Made by a program: the position numbers and the translations under genes. This document shows positions 53,259-63,250 of a stretch of DNA of 63,547 bases, one piece after another. Each line of letters opens with the position of its first letter. Positions within the stretch are counted from its first letter, which is position 1. Under the pieces are notes generated by a model. That model saw only the letters and a list, made by a program, of their open reading frames with translations, had not been told where the DNA came from and did not search any database. The DNA comes from Flavobacterium sp. GTDB taxonomy: Bacteria > Bacteroidota > Bacteroidia > Flavobacteriales > Flavobacteriaceae. The stretch covers positions 1 to 63,547 of the forward strand of contig NZ_JAQVCH010000016.1 of the NCBI RefSeq assembly GCF_028689845.1, written 5' to 3'.

Positions 53259-56200
53259 TTATTGTTTAACAACTCGAATGGTTTGAGTTTGTTGCTCTTG
53301 CGTAACGATTACACTGTAAACGCCAGCAGGATAACGATCTCCTAATTGTTGTGTTGTTAATTGGTCGAATTTAAATTCGCGAGCTTCTAACAATCTTCCA
53401 GCCATATCATAGATAGCAATGCTAACTGGAGTAGTGCTGTTTGAACGTAGGTTAATCGCAAAGTTATTTGCAAATGGGTTTGGATAAGCCACTGCTTTGA
53501 ATTCGCCCATTAGCGTTTCTGTTCCAACTGTAGTTCTAGTAATTGGTGTGATTGGTCTTCCAACACCTCCAGGAACTAAAATATTACAATCTTTACCAGC
53601 GTAATAGTTGCCATAAATCTCTACTTCTACAGTTACAGAATAAGTTCCGCCTGCTGTTAATGGAGATAAAGCATTAAAATTACTCAATTTAAAGAAACGT
53701 GAAGGAGTTGTGTACACTTGGCTATAAGCCAATCCGTCTGTTAACGTAAAACGGTATTGTGTCGCTCCACCAACTGGAGAAGCATACACTACTGTGTTTA
53801 AGTTGGCAGGTGTAATTCCATTTTCTCCACCACAACCTTCAATAGAAGCTTCTTGGGCAAACGGTGTAAATACCGAACAAGCTGCTCCAGCTACTGCAGA
53901 CCATTGTGGGCCACTTGAAGTTGGAACTTGAACGCGGATTGTTACGCTATACTCTGCTCCAAATTTAATTGGAATACCTGTTAATTGTAACAAGTTAAAT
54001 GATTCGCCTGAACGAACTAATGTTGTTGTTGCTACTGGTAAACCACCTTCAATTAAAGCTACATTATATTCATAGTTTAATGCTGAAGGCACGACAACTG
54101 CACGAATGATGTTATTCATTTGTACTAATGTTGCCCCACATGAAGTTGACGTTAAAACCGTGTTTGGAACTCCTGGTGTAGTAATTGTACAAGGAGCACC
54201 ATAAACTTCCATCCACTCTTGGTTTAATCGAAGAGCTACTTCTACTGAATAAGGCGTATTGTATTCTGCAAAATCAGTATAAGTTAATTGAAGAATATAG
54301 TTAGAACGATCTACAATACGAACCGCATTGGTTATTAAATTCGTTATTCTAAATCGGTAACCCGTCACAGTAACTCCATTTGGAATTGATTGCGAATAGG
54401 AGTTTCCTCTAACAGCTTGATTAAGCGACGTTAATAATTCTCCGCAATTCTCCGCACGTAATGTTGCTGTAATAACAGGACAACCATCTGTTGTGCTTCC
54501 ATTACAGTTTTGGTCAATACCATCATAACAAATCTCGGTTGCTCCTGGGTTGATAGAAGCTACGGCATCATTACAATCGCCAGCAATGGCAACATATCCA
54601 GCAGGTTGATCACAAGTTGAAATAGTAATAGCATCATTTCCATAACCATCACCATCTGCATCTGCATACCAAATAGTTGCTGGTACTACAATAACGTTAG
54701 CGGAAGTAGTAGCAGCAAAACATCCTGTACTAGGATTTGTTGCTGTAGCAACATAGGCTGTTGTTTCTCCTGGTCTGGCATACACAGTAGCAGAAACACC
54801 TCCCGTATATGGGATAGACATTGCTGCATCTGTAAATAATCCAGTAGTTGGAGCCCAAGTATAATTAAATACACTTGACTTAGTCAACACGATATTAGGT
54901 CTATCATTTGAAGAACCTGTTGGCGTGCCTGCTGATAATACATTTGCTACAGACTGGCTATCTGCTCTATACCAGTTTGTGCTTACAAAACCGGGGTTAG
55001 AATTTGCAGTAATTACAGCACCTGAACCTCCATTGTTAGTACTATAAGATGTTTGAATAACAATATTACTGGTACCATTCCATATAAAGGTCGATGTTAA
55101 AGGAACATTTACATTCGCTGGGAAACCAGAAGTTGGCACTGTTAAGGTCGAAGCTGTTCTAACTACTGTTAAACTTCCAATAAACGAAGAAGAAGTCAAC
55201 ACATTAGAAGCTGTATGCCCCATAGCCACACTGAATCCAGTTAAGCTACCAGAGAAACCACTTGCTACAGAGTTAACATTGATAGCCAATCCAGAGATAA
55301 TATCCCCTGAAACAAAGCCTAAAGCTGTCAACTCTGAAGCTCTGTAAAGCATTTGATGTTTCGCACCGCCATACCAATTTGAAAATGGTGAAGGATAAGC
55401 ATACTGGTCATTTAGATTAGTTCCTGTTCCAATCACTACAGCTCCAGATGAAGTGGAAGAAGCAGTCAATAATACTGGACTTCCATTTGCACAAACTGAA
55501 CTCGTTGCCGGTGTAATTATAGCTGCAGGCAATGGGTCAACATTAACCGCAAAACTAGCTAGATTCACACAACCACTAGCAGTATTAGAAGCTGTTAACG
55601 TATAACTTGTCGTAGCTGTAGGGTTAAAGGTATAACCTGCTACCGCAGAACCAGAAACACCAGTCATTGGTGACCAAGTATACGTATCATAATCACCCAC
55701 GGTTGAACTTACGTTAACCGTAGTTGAATTACCTGAACAAATTGTAGCACTTGAAGCACTCAATGTTAAGGCAGGTGGTGCCGTTACAGTAGCTGTTACC
55801 ATTGTTCTAGGCGACGCACATCCTGTTGTTGATTTTAAATTATAGAAATAATAATAAGATCCAGTTGTAGTACCTCCCCATTCTGATGAAGTAACATTTA
55901 AATTCGTAGAATTATATGGGAAAGTATTAGCAGAAGAAGATCTCACTAAATTTGCTCCTGTATAAGACTTCACTAAGATTCTATAACCAGTACCGGGTAC
56001 CATATTAAAATTCAACGGAATAACATTTGGAGTAGTAGTTCCTCCTGCAACAACCGTTACATTTCCTGTTGAGAAAAGTTCCGTTGTTAAAGCAGAATTC
56101 ATAATTTTAATATTAACAGTACCTCCAGTTGTAGCATATAAGTCAACTGACTCCAACTTTAATGGCACTAAAACATCAAATACAATTCCCCAATCAGTGA

Positions 56201-59200
56201 ATGTTGAACCAGTATCAGATGCTCCAGGAGCAACTCTACCAGCATTTGAACTAGTACCACCAATACTTGCGTCTACATAATAATTAGTTGTAGTAGAAAT
56301 ACTTGGAGTAGTAAAGGAAGCACCTGTAGCAAGTGGAGCACCACCTGTAGCGTCTGCATACCAACTAATTGTTGCTCCAGCGGAAGGTGTAGCTGATAAA
56401 TCAACAGTACCGGTTCCACATCTGCTAGCAGCAACTGTGCTGTCAACAGAAGGAGAATTTACATTGATTGCAACCGTATTGGTATTTGCAGACAAGCCAC
56501 TGTTAGCACAAGTTACTTTACAATAAAAAGTAGTGTTAGCAGAAATAGTTCCTGAAGTATAGGTAGGATTTGTGGCACCTACAATAGCAGTTGCTCCTTC
56601 ATACCATTGGTAACTAATTCCTGTTACACCCGTAGTATATCCTGAAACACTTAATGTAGTTGTTCCAGAAACACAAATGTCAGTTACTGATGCTGTTGCA
56701 GTTCCTGCAGTTGGCGTTCCAGCACAAGCTGGTGCTGCCAATACATTAATTGCAAAGTCTAAAGTAACCCCATAAGTACCCGAATAACATGGATTTGGCG
56801 TTGCTTGACCAGAGTCAGCAGTACCTAACCTTACACGATGTACTCCAACTGGAGCAGACAAAGGCATAACAAAAGATAAATCTAATGTAGTTGGATTAGA
56901 ACCAAGAGAAACTCCTGACTTAACCAATTCCCCTGCATCAATAAAATCACCATCGTCGTTAAAATCAATCCAGATATGACTATCGTAAGTATATCCAGTT
57001 GCAAAAGTTACTTGGAAATTAACATTTGTAGATTGTGTAGCATTTACTGGCGTTCCACTATTATTAGCATACATCACATCCGCAATTGGGAAACTAGTAC
57101 TACCAATAGTAACATTTGAAATTCCTGCACCATCATTACTTGTTGGAACAGAAGCACAGTAATCAGTTACCGTTAATCGAGCTCCTGTAGAATTAACAGT
57201 ACATGCTGCAGGATAAGCCACTACCGCACGGTAGAAATTACCTGAACCTGTTGCTGTTGCCGCAGAAGTAGAAACGGTTAAAGTTGCAGTAGTTGTTCCT
57301 GAGTAAGTTACTCCTGCTGGAGTTGAATTGACTACATCAGAATACGTACCAGCTAAAGTAGTGGCACGTTGCCATTTGTATGTAGCACCAACCGTTGGAC
57401 TCACCACTGTAAAAGTAGCTGAATTTCCTTTTAAAGCTGTTGCATTAGCAGGTTGTCCTGAAATGGTAGGGTTAGCAACTTCAACTGTAAATCCTACAGC
57501 ATTAGAAGCCGCACAAGGTGCTGTACCATTTGCTACAACTTGGTAGTAATAAACACCTGCTGGTGTAGCTGGTGAAGTAGTAACACCTAAAGTTCCTGCA
57601 ACCGATGTATTATAAGTTGCTCCAGCTGGCGTACCATTTGCAATTGGTGCAAAAGTTCCTGGATTCCCAGTAGTTGAATATAAATAGGTATATCCATCTA
57701 CAGAACCAGAAGTAGTTGCCACAAAATTAGTAGAACCTCCAGCTAAACAATTAATTGCAGAAGTTGGTGAAACAGTATCTACTACTGGTGGGGTGCTAAC
57801 ATAAATATAAGCTAATTCAGAATTTACTGTATTTGCTGGTCCGTTTACTTCAACATAATATCTAGTATTATTATTTGCAAACGTAATTCCAGAAACAGTC
57901 AAGGTTGGAGTCCCGTCACCTGAAAAAGTAAGTCCAGACTCAGAATCTCCAAGTGGAGTGAATCCTAAACCAATATCCTCATACCATACATAAGTATCAA
58001 CATCTCCTGAAGTTACTACAGTGAATACTGCTGTACCTGAAGTACATATTGACTCACTTTGTGGAGAACTTACAATTGCTGTAGAACCTACAGAAATTAT
58101 GGTACTACCTGAAGTTACAGATTCACAAGGTGCAGAACCTGAAACTTCACAGTAATATTCTGAACCATCTAAGGTTTCAGGTGCATCAATAATAGATAAT
58201 GTTGAAGAATCAACACCACTAAAATCGGCACCATTTGATAAAGCGACATAAACGTCATTATCAGCATCATACGTGTACCATTGGTATGCTAATCCAGAAC
58301 CAGTAGCAGTAACAGAAATTGTTCCTGAAGTACCTGTTTGGATTGAAGAAGTAAATGGAGGCTGTGATGTAATAACAACAGCATCAAAAACTTCCACGTC
58401 ATACGTTTGTACAGATGCACAACCAAAGTCGGTGATTGTAAAGGAAATAGTTGCTAAACCAGCACTTACTCCTGTTACTAATCCGTTTCCGTCTACCGTA
58501 GCCACACCTTCATTTGAAGAAGCCCAATCTGCTCCTGCTCCACCTGGCGATAATTGTAATGTTCCATTAGAACATACTTTATCGTCTGGACCTGTAATTG
58601 GACCATTCGCTGGGAAAGGGTAAACCGTTAAGTTTCCTGCACTAGTAGCTGTTCCGCCTGGTGTAGTTACAGATACCTGACCTGTAGTTGCTCCAATTGG
58701 CACTGTAAATGTAATCGTATTGATATCTACAACTGTAAATACAGTATCGGTAGAACCTATTTTAACACTAGAAACGTTATTAAAGAAATCACCTGTAATA
58801 GTAACAAGGCTTTCACTGTCTTCACATACAGAAATTGGGTCTAACAAGTTAACAATTGGTGCTGGAACCAAAATTCCAACATTATCAATTGATAAATCCC
58901 AATCACCTAGCGTTCGATTACCAGTAAAATCAATTAAAACGTTTTGACCAACATAAGCTCCTAACGAAATAACTTTGTTTTTATAACCACTAATACCATC
59001 ATTTGCGATTGTTTGTAACACCGTAAATGTTGCTCCACAATCTGTACTCACAGAAACAACTAGCGTTCCTGATCCACTAGCTGGAGAGGCAAAAGGTGAA
59101 GAATAATTAGAAAACTGATAGTCAAACACTAATGCCTGACCAGCCACAATTGCTCCATAGCTAGCCGTAGCTATATTCTTGGGTGTACTTGTAAATATAT

Positions 59201-62200
59201 TAGCATAAGCATTGTTTCCTGGATTACCTATCGCTCCACGAGCAGTACCTACTCCAAATCCAATAGTACTCCATCCTGCTAAATTTTCAATCACATCAAA
59301 GTTTTCCATGAACGGTACCGCTCTAGGGTTGCTATTGATTTCTGAATTAGTAGAATAAGCCACTTGACTAGAATTCGTACAGGTTACCTTTAACCGGTAT
59401 AAAATAGTCGTTCCCGCAAATGCAGGTGGTTGATAGGTTAATGTCGTTGCTCCTGTTCCATCTGTGGCATTAGCCCAAGTTGAACCTGCATCGATAGATT
59501 CTTCCCATTGGAAAGTAATTCCTGCAGCAATAGTAGCTCCAGTCACCGTAATTGGTGCAACTGGGAATCCAGAACAAACCGATTGCGAAGTAACATTGAC
59601 TGTTCCTCCGGTTGGCGTTCCTTCACATAAAGCAGTTACAGCGAAGTTGTCAAATGCTAAATAATAATCTTCATCTAAAATCACGTTTCCTGTAATTCTA
59701 AATTTCACATTTTGACCTGCATAAGCAGCCATACTGTAAGATTTTGTTCTCCAACCTGCTACACCATCATTCGTAATTGTTTCTAACGTGGCATAAGTAG
59801 CACCATAATTGGTAGAAACTTCTACTATAACATTACCTGAACCCGAAGCGGGTGCATCATATGGTGAACTATAGTTAGCTAAACGATAATCAAATGAAAA
59901 CAATTGATTTGCAGCAACAGTTCCTAAGTTAGGTGTACTAAAATTACCTGTAGTTGCATAACTATAAAGGTTTTTATAAATAGTGTTACCTGGATTTCCA
60001 CCAGCACCAGTAGATGAACCAACAGTAAAAGAATTGTTAGTCCATTGAGCCGGTAAGGTAGTAGTTGCAAAACCTTCAGTCCAAGGTACAGCCGTTACAA
60101 CTGGCGGAACAAATCCAGCAGAAGTAGTCCACGTACTGTTATCAACTCCTGTAATACAAACGGAACGTACATGTAAATAATACGTTGTTGCAGGAAGTAA
60201 CGAACCAATAGTTGCAGTTAAACCTGTTGTTGCAGTACCTGAAGCAGGTGGTGTTATTGAGGTGGTAAATGCCCACTCATAACCCACTGCTGGAGCAATT
60301 CCTGGAGCAACCCATGAAAGGTCTGCACTCGTAGAAGATGAAAAAGCAACGGTTAAACCAGATGGAGTAATACAAGATGGATTATCTTCTACCGTAAAAT
60401 TATCTACATATAAATAATAACCATCTAAACCTCCAGATGGAACATGAACTGCAATATAAACATCGCCTGAATAAGCAGACATATCTATTGGAGCAATTTC
60501 AGTCATCACATCGGATGAAACAGTTGTAAGCGGTTTAATAACGTTAGTAAAATCCGCAGGTTGATTTCCTGTTGTAGATAATACCACTCTATAATCATTT
60601 GGCTCACTTGTAGAACGTGCACTAACAAAAAACTTTAATCTTTGATTTCCTGTTAAGGTCATTCTAGGCAAGATTAAATAATCATTATTAGCTCCTGAAT
60701 TATAGTCAGTATATAAACCTGCCGCAATTGAGGAACCAACACCATAGGTTGTATACGTTATCCATTTATCATTATCTGCATTCGCATCATTTTGCGACCA
60801 ACAGTTTGGCAAGTTTGGAGCTGTTACAGATTCGAAATTTTCTGTCCAAGGGAAAGAAGTAAGACTATCACAAGCTGTTGTAAAACTACCGCCCGGTGAC
60901 CATGTACTTGTTCCAGAACCTGCACAATTGGCACGAACCCAATAGTAATATTGTGTATTACTTGTTAAACCTGATAAATTTACAGTAGTTATACCTGCAC
61001 CCACATTTCCACTAGGTGTTGTGCCACTCGTTGGAGCAGTATTTGTTGTATCATAATAATAATCGTATCCACCAGAAGGCGCACTTACAGATGCTGACCA
61101 TGAAATAGTAGCACTATCATTCGTTATTGCTGATGAAGTTAACGCCGATGGACTAACACATGCTGGTGGAGCACTAACGGTTACTTTATAATCTTCTGTT
61201 TCAGTTCTTGTACTTACTGTCATACATGGATCAGAAGGTGCACTAGCATTATAATCTACCATAGCTCTTAATCTGTAATCGCCATTAGCTGTTCCTAACG
61301 GAACCGCAATCGTTCCCGAATAAGGACCGTTACCGTAACCAGAAGTTACAAAAACTCTTTCAGCAGCATCAAAAACACCATTGGCGTTCCAATCTACCCA
61401 AATAGCTGCACCCAGCGTTCCACCTACTACATCCATAGTAAAATTAAAGGAACCTGTAGCATAGGAAGTTACTGCGGCACCAGAAAAATTACTCTGATAT
61501 CCTGTAGTTGTATATCCTGAAGCTAAATTTGAAATATTAGTTGTACCTAATGTGGTAGAAAAATTATTGATATACGTTGAAGCACTACTAGAAGAAGGCG
61601 TACAATAGGCCAAACCAGTTCCAGTAGTAAAAGAACGCTCAATACAGCCCGTTGCTGACCCATTTGCGTTTTTAGGCACAACTTTCCAGTAATAAGTAGT
61701 ATTTGGAGCTAATATACTAGGGGTATAAGTAGTTCCTGTTTGATTTCCTACTAATGCAGGATTTGTTGCTGTACCAAAATACACATCATAACTTGTTGGC
61801 CCTGCACCACCATCTGCCCATGTTAATGAAGCATTTGTAGGCACTCCTGTAGCAGAAGCTGCAGGCACATGAGTTATAGCACAGTTTGGAACTGTAGCAG
61901 AAGGAAAAACAACTTGCATTTGAGCTAGAGAAGCCGTTCTGCCAGTTGCAGTAGGCGGTGCAGCAGGATCTACATCTGTACCATCACGTCTATAGTAAAT
62001 ACCTGTATTCGCTCCACTTGTAAAAGATCTAAAGCTTGCTGAACAATAATAGCCTGATGAGTTTTCATCAACGGCCACAATTAAATTACTCGTTCCATTA
62101 TATGCAAAAGGAGTATTTAAGATTAAATCAAACCAGTTTCCTGCAACTGGATTAATCGTTCCAGAAAACACCTGAGTTAAACTCGCTAACGGAACCCAAT

Positions 62201-62600
62201 CCGTAGTAGTAGTAAAGGTTGTTTTAGCGGTATGAGCCATATAAACCGTCCAATTACTCCAGTTTTCAATTGATGCACCTGCATTATAATAAAATCTAAT
62301 TTTCTCAATAGTTCCTGCTTGCGTTAATTGCGCAGAGGTGTAAATCTGTTGAGAATAGCTATAATCATAACAACTTACAATTGGTAAGTTTGATTGGGTT
62401 GCCGTTCCAGTCCCAATGGTAATCGTTTGTGAAAATCCTAAAGCTCCTGTTAAAAACAGCAAGCACAAAGTTAAACATTTTAGCCACGAACTTTTCGTGG
62501 AATAGGGCGTGTCTGTTGGATCTTTGCCCAACACGCCCGGTTCTCGAGTTTTGAGTCGCGTCCCCAAACGCCAACTCAACGAATTGTAGTATTTAATCAT
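53259..62600 (-). CDS. Giant T9SS-secreted multidomain adhesin-like protein
   Basis: This 3113-residue secreted protein has its signal core at about 39-56 after an unusual 38-residue N-region. Domains in rough order: beta jelly-roll (60-230); FN3 (237-330); GEVED (332-475); FN3 (480-573); cleaved-adhesin (574-740); FN3 (743-830); second cleaved-adhesin-like (830-987); Ig-like (990-1090); third cleaved-adhesin-like (1097-1243); IPT/TIG (1245-1325); Big2-like (1334-1400); Ig-like segments; GEVED (1817-1957); more Ig-like and jelly-roll segments (to about 2571); DADGDGYG metal-binding segment (2644-2705); three ~100-residue repeats (2706-3012); and a T9SS type A sorting domain (3036-3113, AYPNPFANNF, ending TIRVVKQ). 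It is probably anchored to the cell surface and adhesive. No enzyme domain is visible. Confidence 0.92.
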   Translation of the reverse strand: MIKYYNSLSWRLGTRLKTREPGVLGKDPTDTPYSTKSSWLKCLTLCLLFLTGALGFSQTITIGTGTATQSNLPIVSCYDYSYSQQIYTSAQLTQAGTIEKIRFYYNAGASIENWSNWTVYMAHTAKTTFTTTTDWVPLASLTQVFSGTINPVAGNWFDLILNTPFAYNGTSNLIVAVDENSSGYYCSASFRSFTSGANTGIYYRRDGTDVDPAAPPTATGRTASLAQMQVVFPSATVPNCAITHVPAASATGVPTNASLTWADGGAGPTSYDVYFGTATNPALVGNQTGTTYTPSILAPNTTYYWKVVPKNANGSATGCIERSFTTGTGLAYCTPSSSSASTYINNFSTTLGTTNISNLASGYTTTGYQSNFSGAAVTSYATGSFNFTMDVVGGTLGAAIWVDWNANGVFDAAERVFVTSGYGNGPYSGTIAVPLGTANGDYRLRAMVDYNASAPSDPCMTVSTRTETEDYKVTVSAPPACVSPSALTSSAITNDSATISWSASVSAPSGGYDYYYDTTNTAPTSGTTPSGNVGAGITTVNLSGLTSNTQYYYWVRANCAGSGTSTWSPGGSFTTACDSLTSFPWTENFESVTAPNLPNCWSQNDANADNDKWITYTTYGVGSSIAAGLYTDYNSGANNDYLILPRMTLTGNQRLKFFVSARSTSEPNDYRVVLSTTGNQPADFTNVIKPLTTVSSDVMTEIAPIDMSAYSGDVYIAVHVPSGGLDGYYLYVDNFTVEDNPSCITPSGLTVAFSSSTSADLSWVAPGIAPAVGYEWAFTTSITPPASGTATTGLTATIGSLLPATTYYLHVRSVCITGVDNSTWTTSAGFVPPVVTAVPWTEGFATTTLPAQWTNNSFTVGSSTGAGGNPGNTIYKNLYSYATTGNFSTPNLGTVAANQLFSFDYRLANYSSPYDAPASGSGNVIVEVSTNYGATYATLETITNDGVAGWRTKSYSMAAYAGQNVKFRITGNVILDEDYYLAFDNFAVTALCEGTPTGGTVNVTSQSVCSGFPVAPITVTGATIAAGITFQWEESIDAGSTWANATDGTGATTLTYQPPAFAGTTILYRLKVTCTNSSQVAYSTNSEINSNPRAVPFMENFDVIENLAGWSTIGFGVGTARGAIGNPGNNAYANIFTSTPKNIATASYGAIVAGQALVFDYQFSNYSSPFASPASGSGTLVVSVSTDCGATFTVLQTIANDGISGYKNKVISLGAYVGQNVLIDFTGNRTLGDWDLSIDNVGILVPAPIVNLLDPISVCEDSESLVTITGDFFNNVSSVKIGSTDTVFTVVDINTITFTVPIGATTGQVSVTTPGGTATSAGNLTVYPFPANGPITGPDDKVCSNGTLQLSPGGAGADWASSNEGVATVDGNGLVTGVSAGLATISFTITDFGCASVQTYDVEVFDAVVITSQPPFTSSIQTGTSGTISVTATGSGLAYQWYTYDADNDVYVALSNGADFSGVDSSTLSIIDAPETLDGSEYYCEVSGSAPCESVTSGSTIISVGSTAIVSSPQSESICTSGTAVFTVVTSGDVDTYVWYEDIGLGFTPLGDSESGLTFSGDGTPTLTVSGITFANNNTRYYVEVNGPANTVNSELAYIYVSTPPVVDTVSPTSAINCLAGGSTNFVATTSGSVDGYTYLYSTTGNPGTFAPIANGTPAGATYNTSVAGTLGVTTSPATPAGVYYYQVVANGTAPCAASNAVGFTVEVANPTISGQPANATALKGNSATFTVVSPTVGATYKWQRATTLAGTYSDVVNSTPAGVTYSGTTTATLTVSTSAATATGSGNFYRAVVAYPAACTVNSTGARLTVTDYCASVPTSNDGAGISNVTIGSTSFPIADVMYANNSGTPVNATQSTNVNFQVTFATGYTYDSHIWIDFNDDGDFIDAGELVKSGVSLGSNPTTLDLSFVMPLSAPVGVHRVRLGTADSGQATPNPCYSGTYGVTLDFAINVLAAPACAGTPTAGTATASVTDICVSGTTTLSVSGYTTGVTGISYQWYEGATAIVGATNPTYTSGTISANTTFYCKVTCANSGLSANTNTVAINVNSPSVDSTVAASRCGTGTVDLSATPSAGATISWYADATGGAPLATGASFTTPSISTTTNYYVDASIGGTSSNAGRVAPGASDTGSTFTDWGIVFDVLVPLKLESVDLYATTGGTVNIKIMNSALTTELFSTGNVTVVAGGTTTPNVIPLNFNMVPGTGYRILVKSYTGANLVRSSSANTFPYNSTNLNVTSSEWGGTTTGSYYYFYNLKSTTGCASPRTMVTATVTAPPALTLSASSATICSGNSTTVNVSSTVGDYDTYTWSPMTGVSGSAVAGYTFNPTATTSYTLTASNTASGCVNLASFAVNVDPLPAAIITPATSSVCANGSPVLLTASSTSSGAVVIGTGTNLNDQYAYPSPFSNWYGGAKHQMLYRASELTALGFVSGDIISGLAINVNSVASGFSGSLTGFSVAMGHTASNVLTSSSFIGSLTVVRTASTLTVPTSGFPANVNVPLTSTFIWNGTSNIVIQTSYSTNNGGSGAVITANSNPGFVSTNWYRADSQSVANVLSAGTPTGSSNDRPNIVLTKSSVFNYTWAPTTGLFTDAAMSIPYTGGVSATVYARPGETTAYVATATNPSTGCFAATTSANVIVVPATIWYADADGDGYGNDAITISTCDQPAGYVAIAGDCNDAVASINPGATEICYDGIDQNCNGSTTDGCPVITATLRAENCGELLTSLNQAVRGNSYSQSIPNGVTVTGYRFRITNLITNAVRIVDRSNYILQLTYTDFAEYNTPYSVEVALRLNQEWMEVYGAPCTITTPGVPNTVLTSTSCGATLVQMNNIIRAVVVPSALNYEYNVALIEGGLPVATTTLVRSGESFNLLQLTGIPIKFGAEYSVTIRVQVPTSSGPQWSAVAGAACSVFTPFAQEASIEGCGGENGITPANLNTVVYASPVGGATQYRFTLTDGLAYSQVYTTPSRFFKLSNFNALSPLTAGGTYSVTVEVEIYGNYYAGKDCNILVPGGVGRPITPITRTTVGTETLMGEFKAVAYPNPFANNFAINLRSNSTTPVSIAIYDMAGRLLEAREFKFDQLTTQQLGDRYPAGVYSVIVTQEQQTQTIRVVKQ
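62484..62538. repeat. GC-rich palindromic pair inside the signal-peptide coding region
   Basis: Two perfect hairpins lie side by side: CCACGAA/TTCGTGG (62484-62490 with 62494-62500, loop 3) and GGGCGTGT/ACACGCCC (62505-62512 with 62531-62538). They are GC-rich in an AT-rich gene and encode the N-region residues from about 21 to 39 (PGVLGKDPTDTPYSTKSSW). They could be a mobile palindromic repeat that landed in frame, or an mRNA structure. Confidence 0.6.
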
Positions 62601-62635
62601 AATAAAAAAATTGGTTTTAAATTAAGACAGTGAAT

Positions 62636-62678
62636 ATAGTGAAATTTGTTAATAGCTTGTTAAGCTAAATTTCACTAT
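62636..62678 (-). promoter_or_regulatory. 5'-UTR hairpin of the giant adhesin mRNA
   Basis: ATAGTGAAATTT (62636-62647) and AAATTTCACTAT (62667-62678) form a perfect 12-bp stem. An inner AGCTT/AAGCT stem (62654-62658, 62662-62666) has a 3-nt loop, and a 6-nt bulge lies on one side. It starts at the predicted transcription start and ends 35 nt before the ATG, so it may stabilise the long mRNA or be an operator. Confidence 0.6.
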
Positions 62679-62681
62679 TCG

Positions 62682-62712
62682 ATAAAATACCTTTTTATAC
62701 GATGAAGTGCAA
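62682..62712 (-). promoter_or_regulatory. Candidate promoter of the giant adhesin
   Basis: On the minus strand TTG (62712-62710), a 20-nt spacer and TATTTTAT (62689-62682) fit the -33/-7 layout with an imperfect -7 (four of six fixed positions). The start point would be at about 62678, the outer base of the hairpin. Confidence 0.45.
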
Positions 62713-62927
62713 GGTCATTTTAAGAAAAAAAATGAAGGTTATATTATTTTAGTTATAATTTGATGCGTATTTGTTTGGGAAGGTTTTTTATTTTTTTGGT
62801 GGATGGAATATTGATTTTTGACTTTTCTCTGAAGGAAGAAACACGGATTTTACGGATGATAAAGATTTACGCGGATGCTTGTTTTGGGTTTATGCTACTT
62901 TGAAATAACCACAATTCTTTTCGTTGT

Positions 62928-62982
62928 CTTGTCATTCCGACGCAGGAGGACACGAGCGACAGCGAACTGGCGAAGCAATCTC
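62928..62982 (+). repeat. TGTCATTCCGA repeat, copy 1 (long form)
   Basis: Begins CTTGTCATTCCGACGCAGGA and carries the extra internal block CACGAGCGACAGCGAACTGG. Strand is arbitrary. The long form is also seen in copy 4. Confidence 0.85.
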
Positions 62983-63136
62983 CACAAAACGTAATAACAA
63001 GCAGAATGATTAACGATTGCTGATTTTTGATTATTTTGGAGGATGGAACACGGATTTAATTGATGAAACGGATTTTCACGGATTTTTATTAGGGAGTTAC
63101 TCATGGCTTCGATTAACCACTATTCCTTTCCACTCG

Positions 63137-63170
63137 CTTGTCATTCCGACGAAGGAGGAATCTTCGCTTA
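63137..63170 (+). repeat. TGTCATTCCGA repeat, copy 2 (short form)
   Basis: CTTGTCATTCCGACGAAGGA followed by GGAATCTTCGCTTA. It lacks the internal block of copies 1 and 4, as if that block were cleanly deleted or inserted. Confidence 0.85.
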
Positions 63171-63217
63171 TGATCATTATGATAAATGATAAAACGAGTA
63201 ATCATTAATCATTCAGT

Positions 63218-63250
63218 CTGTCATTCCGACGAAGGAGGAATCTTCGCTTA
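63218..63250 (+). repeat. TGTCATTCCGA repeat, copy 3 (short form)
   Basis: Identical to copy 2 from TGTCATTCCGACGAAGGAGG through AATCTTCGCTTA, with only the first bases changed. Confidence 0.85.

Noticed and set aside
57328..58947. Plus-strand open frames opposite the giant adhesin
   Set aside because: They lie antisense to a continuous 3113-codon frame with clear domain homology, and their translations show only low-complexity Val/Thr/Pro-rich sequence.
62505..62538. GGGCGTGT/ACACGCCC hairpin as a terminator
   Set aside because: It is within the coding sequence and is not followed by a T run on either strand.
62895..63208. Short open frames on both strands in the tail
   Set aside because: They are built from the repeat units, overlap on opposite strands and have no recognisable protein features.
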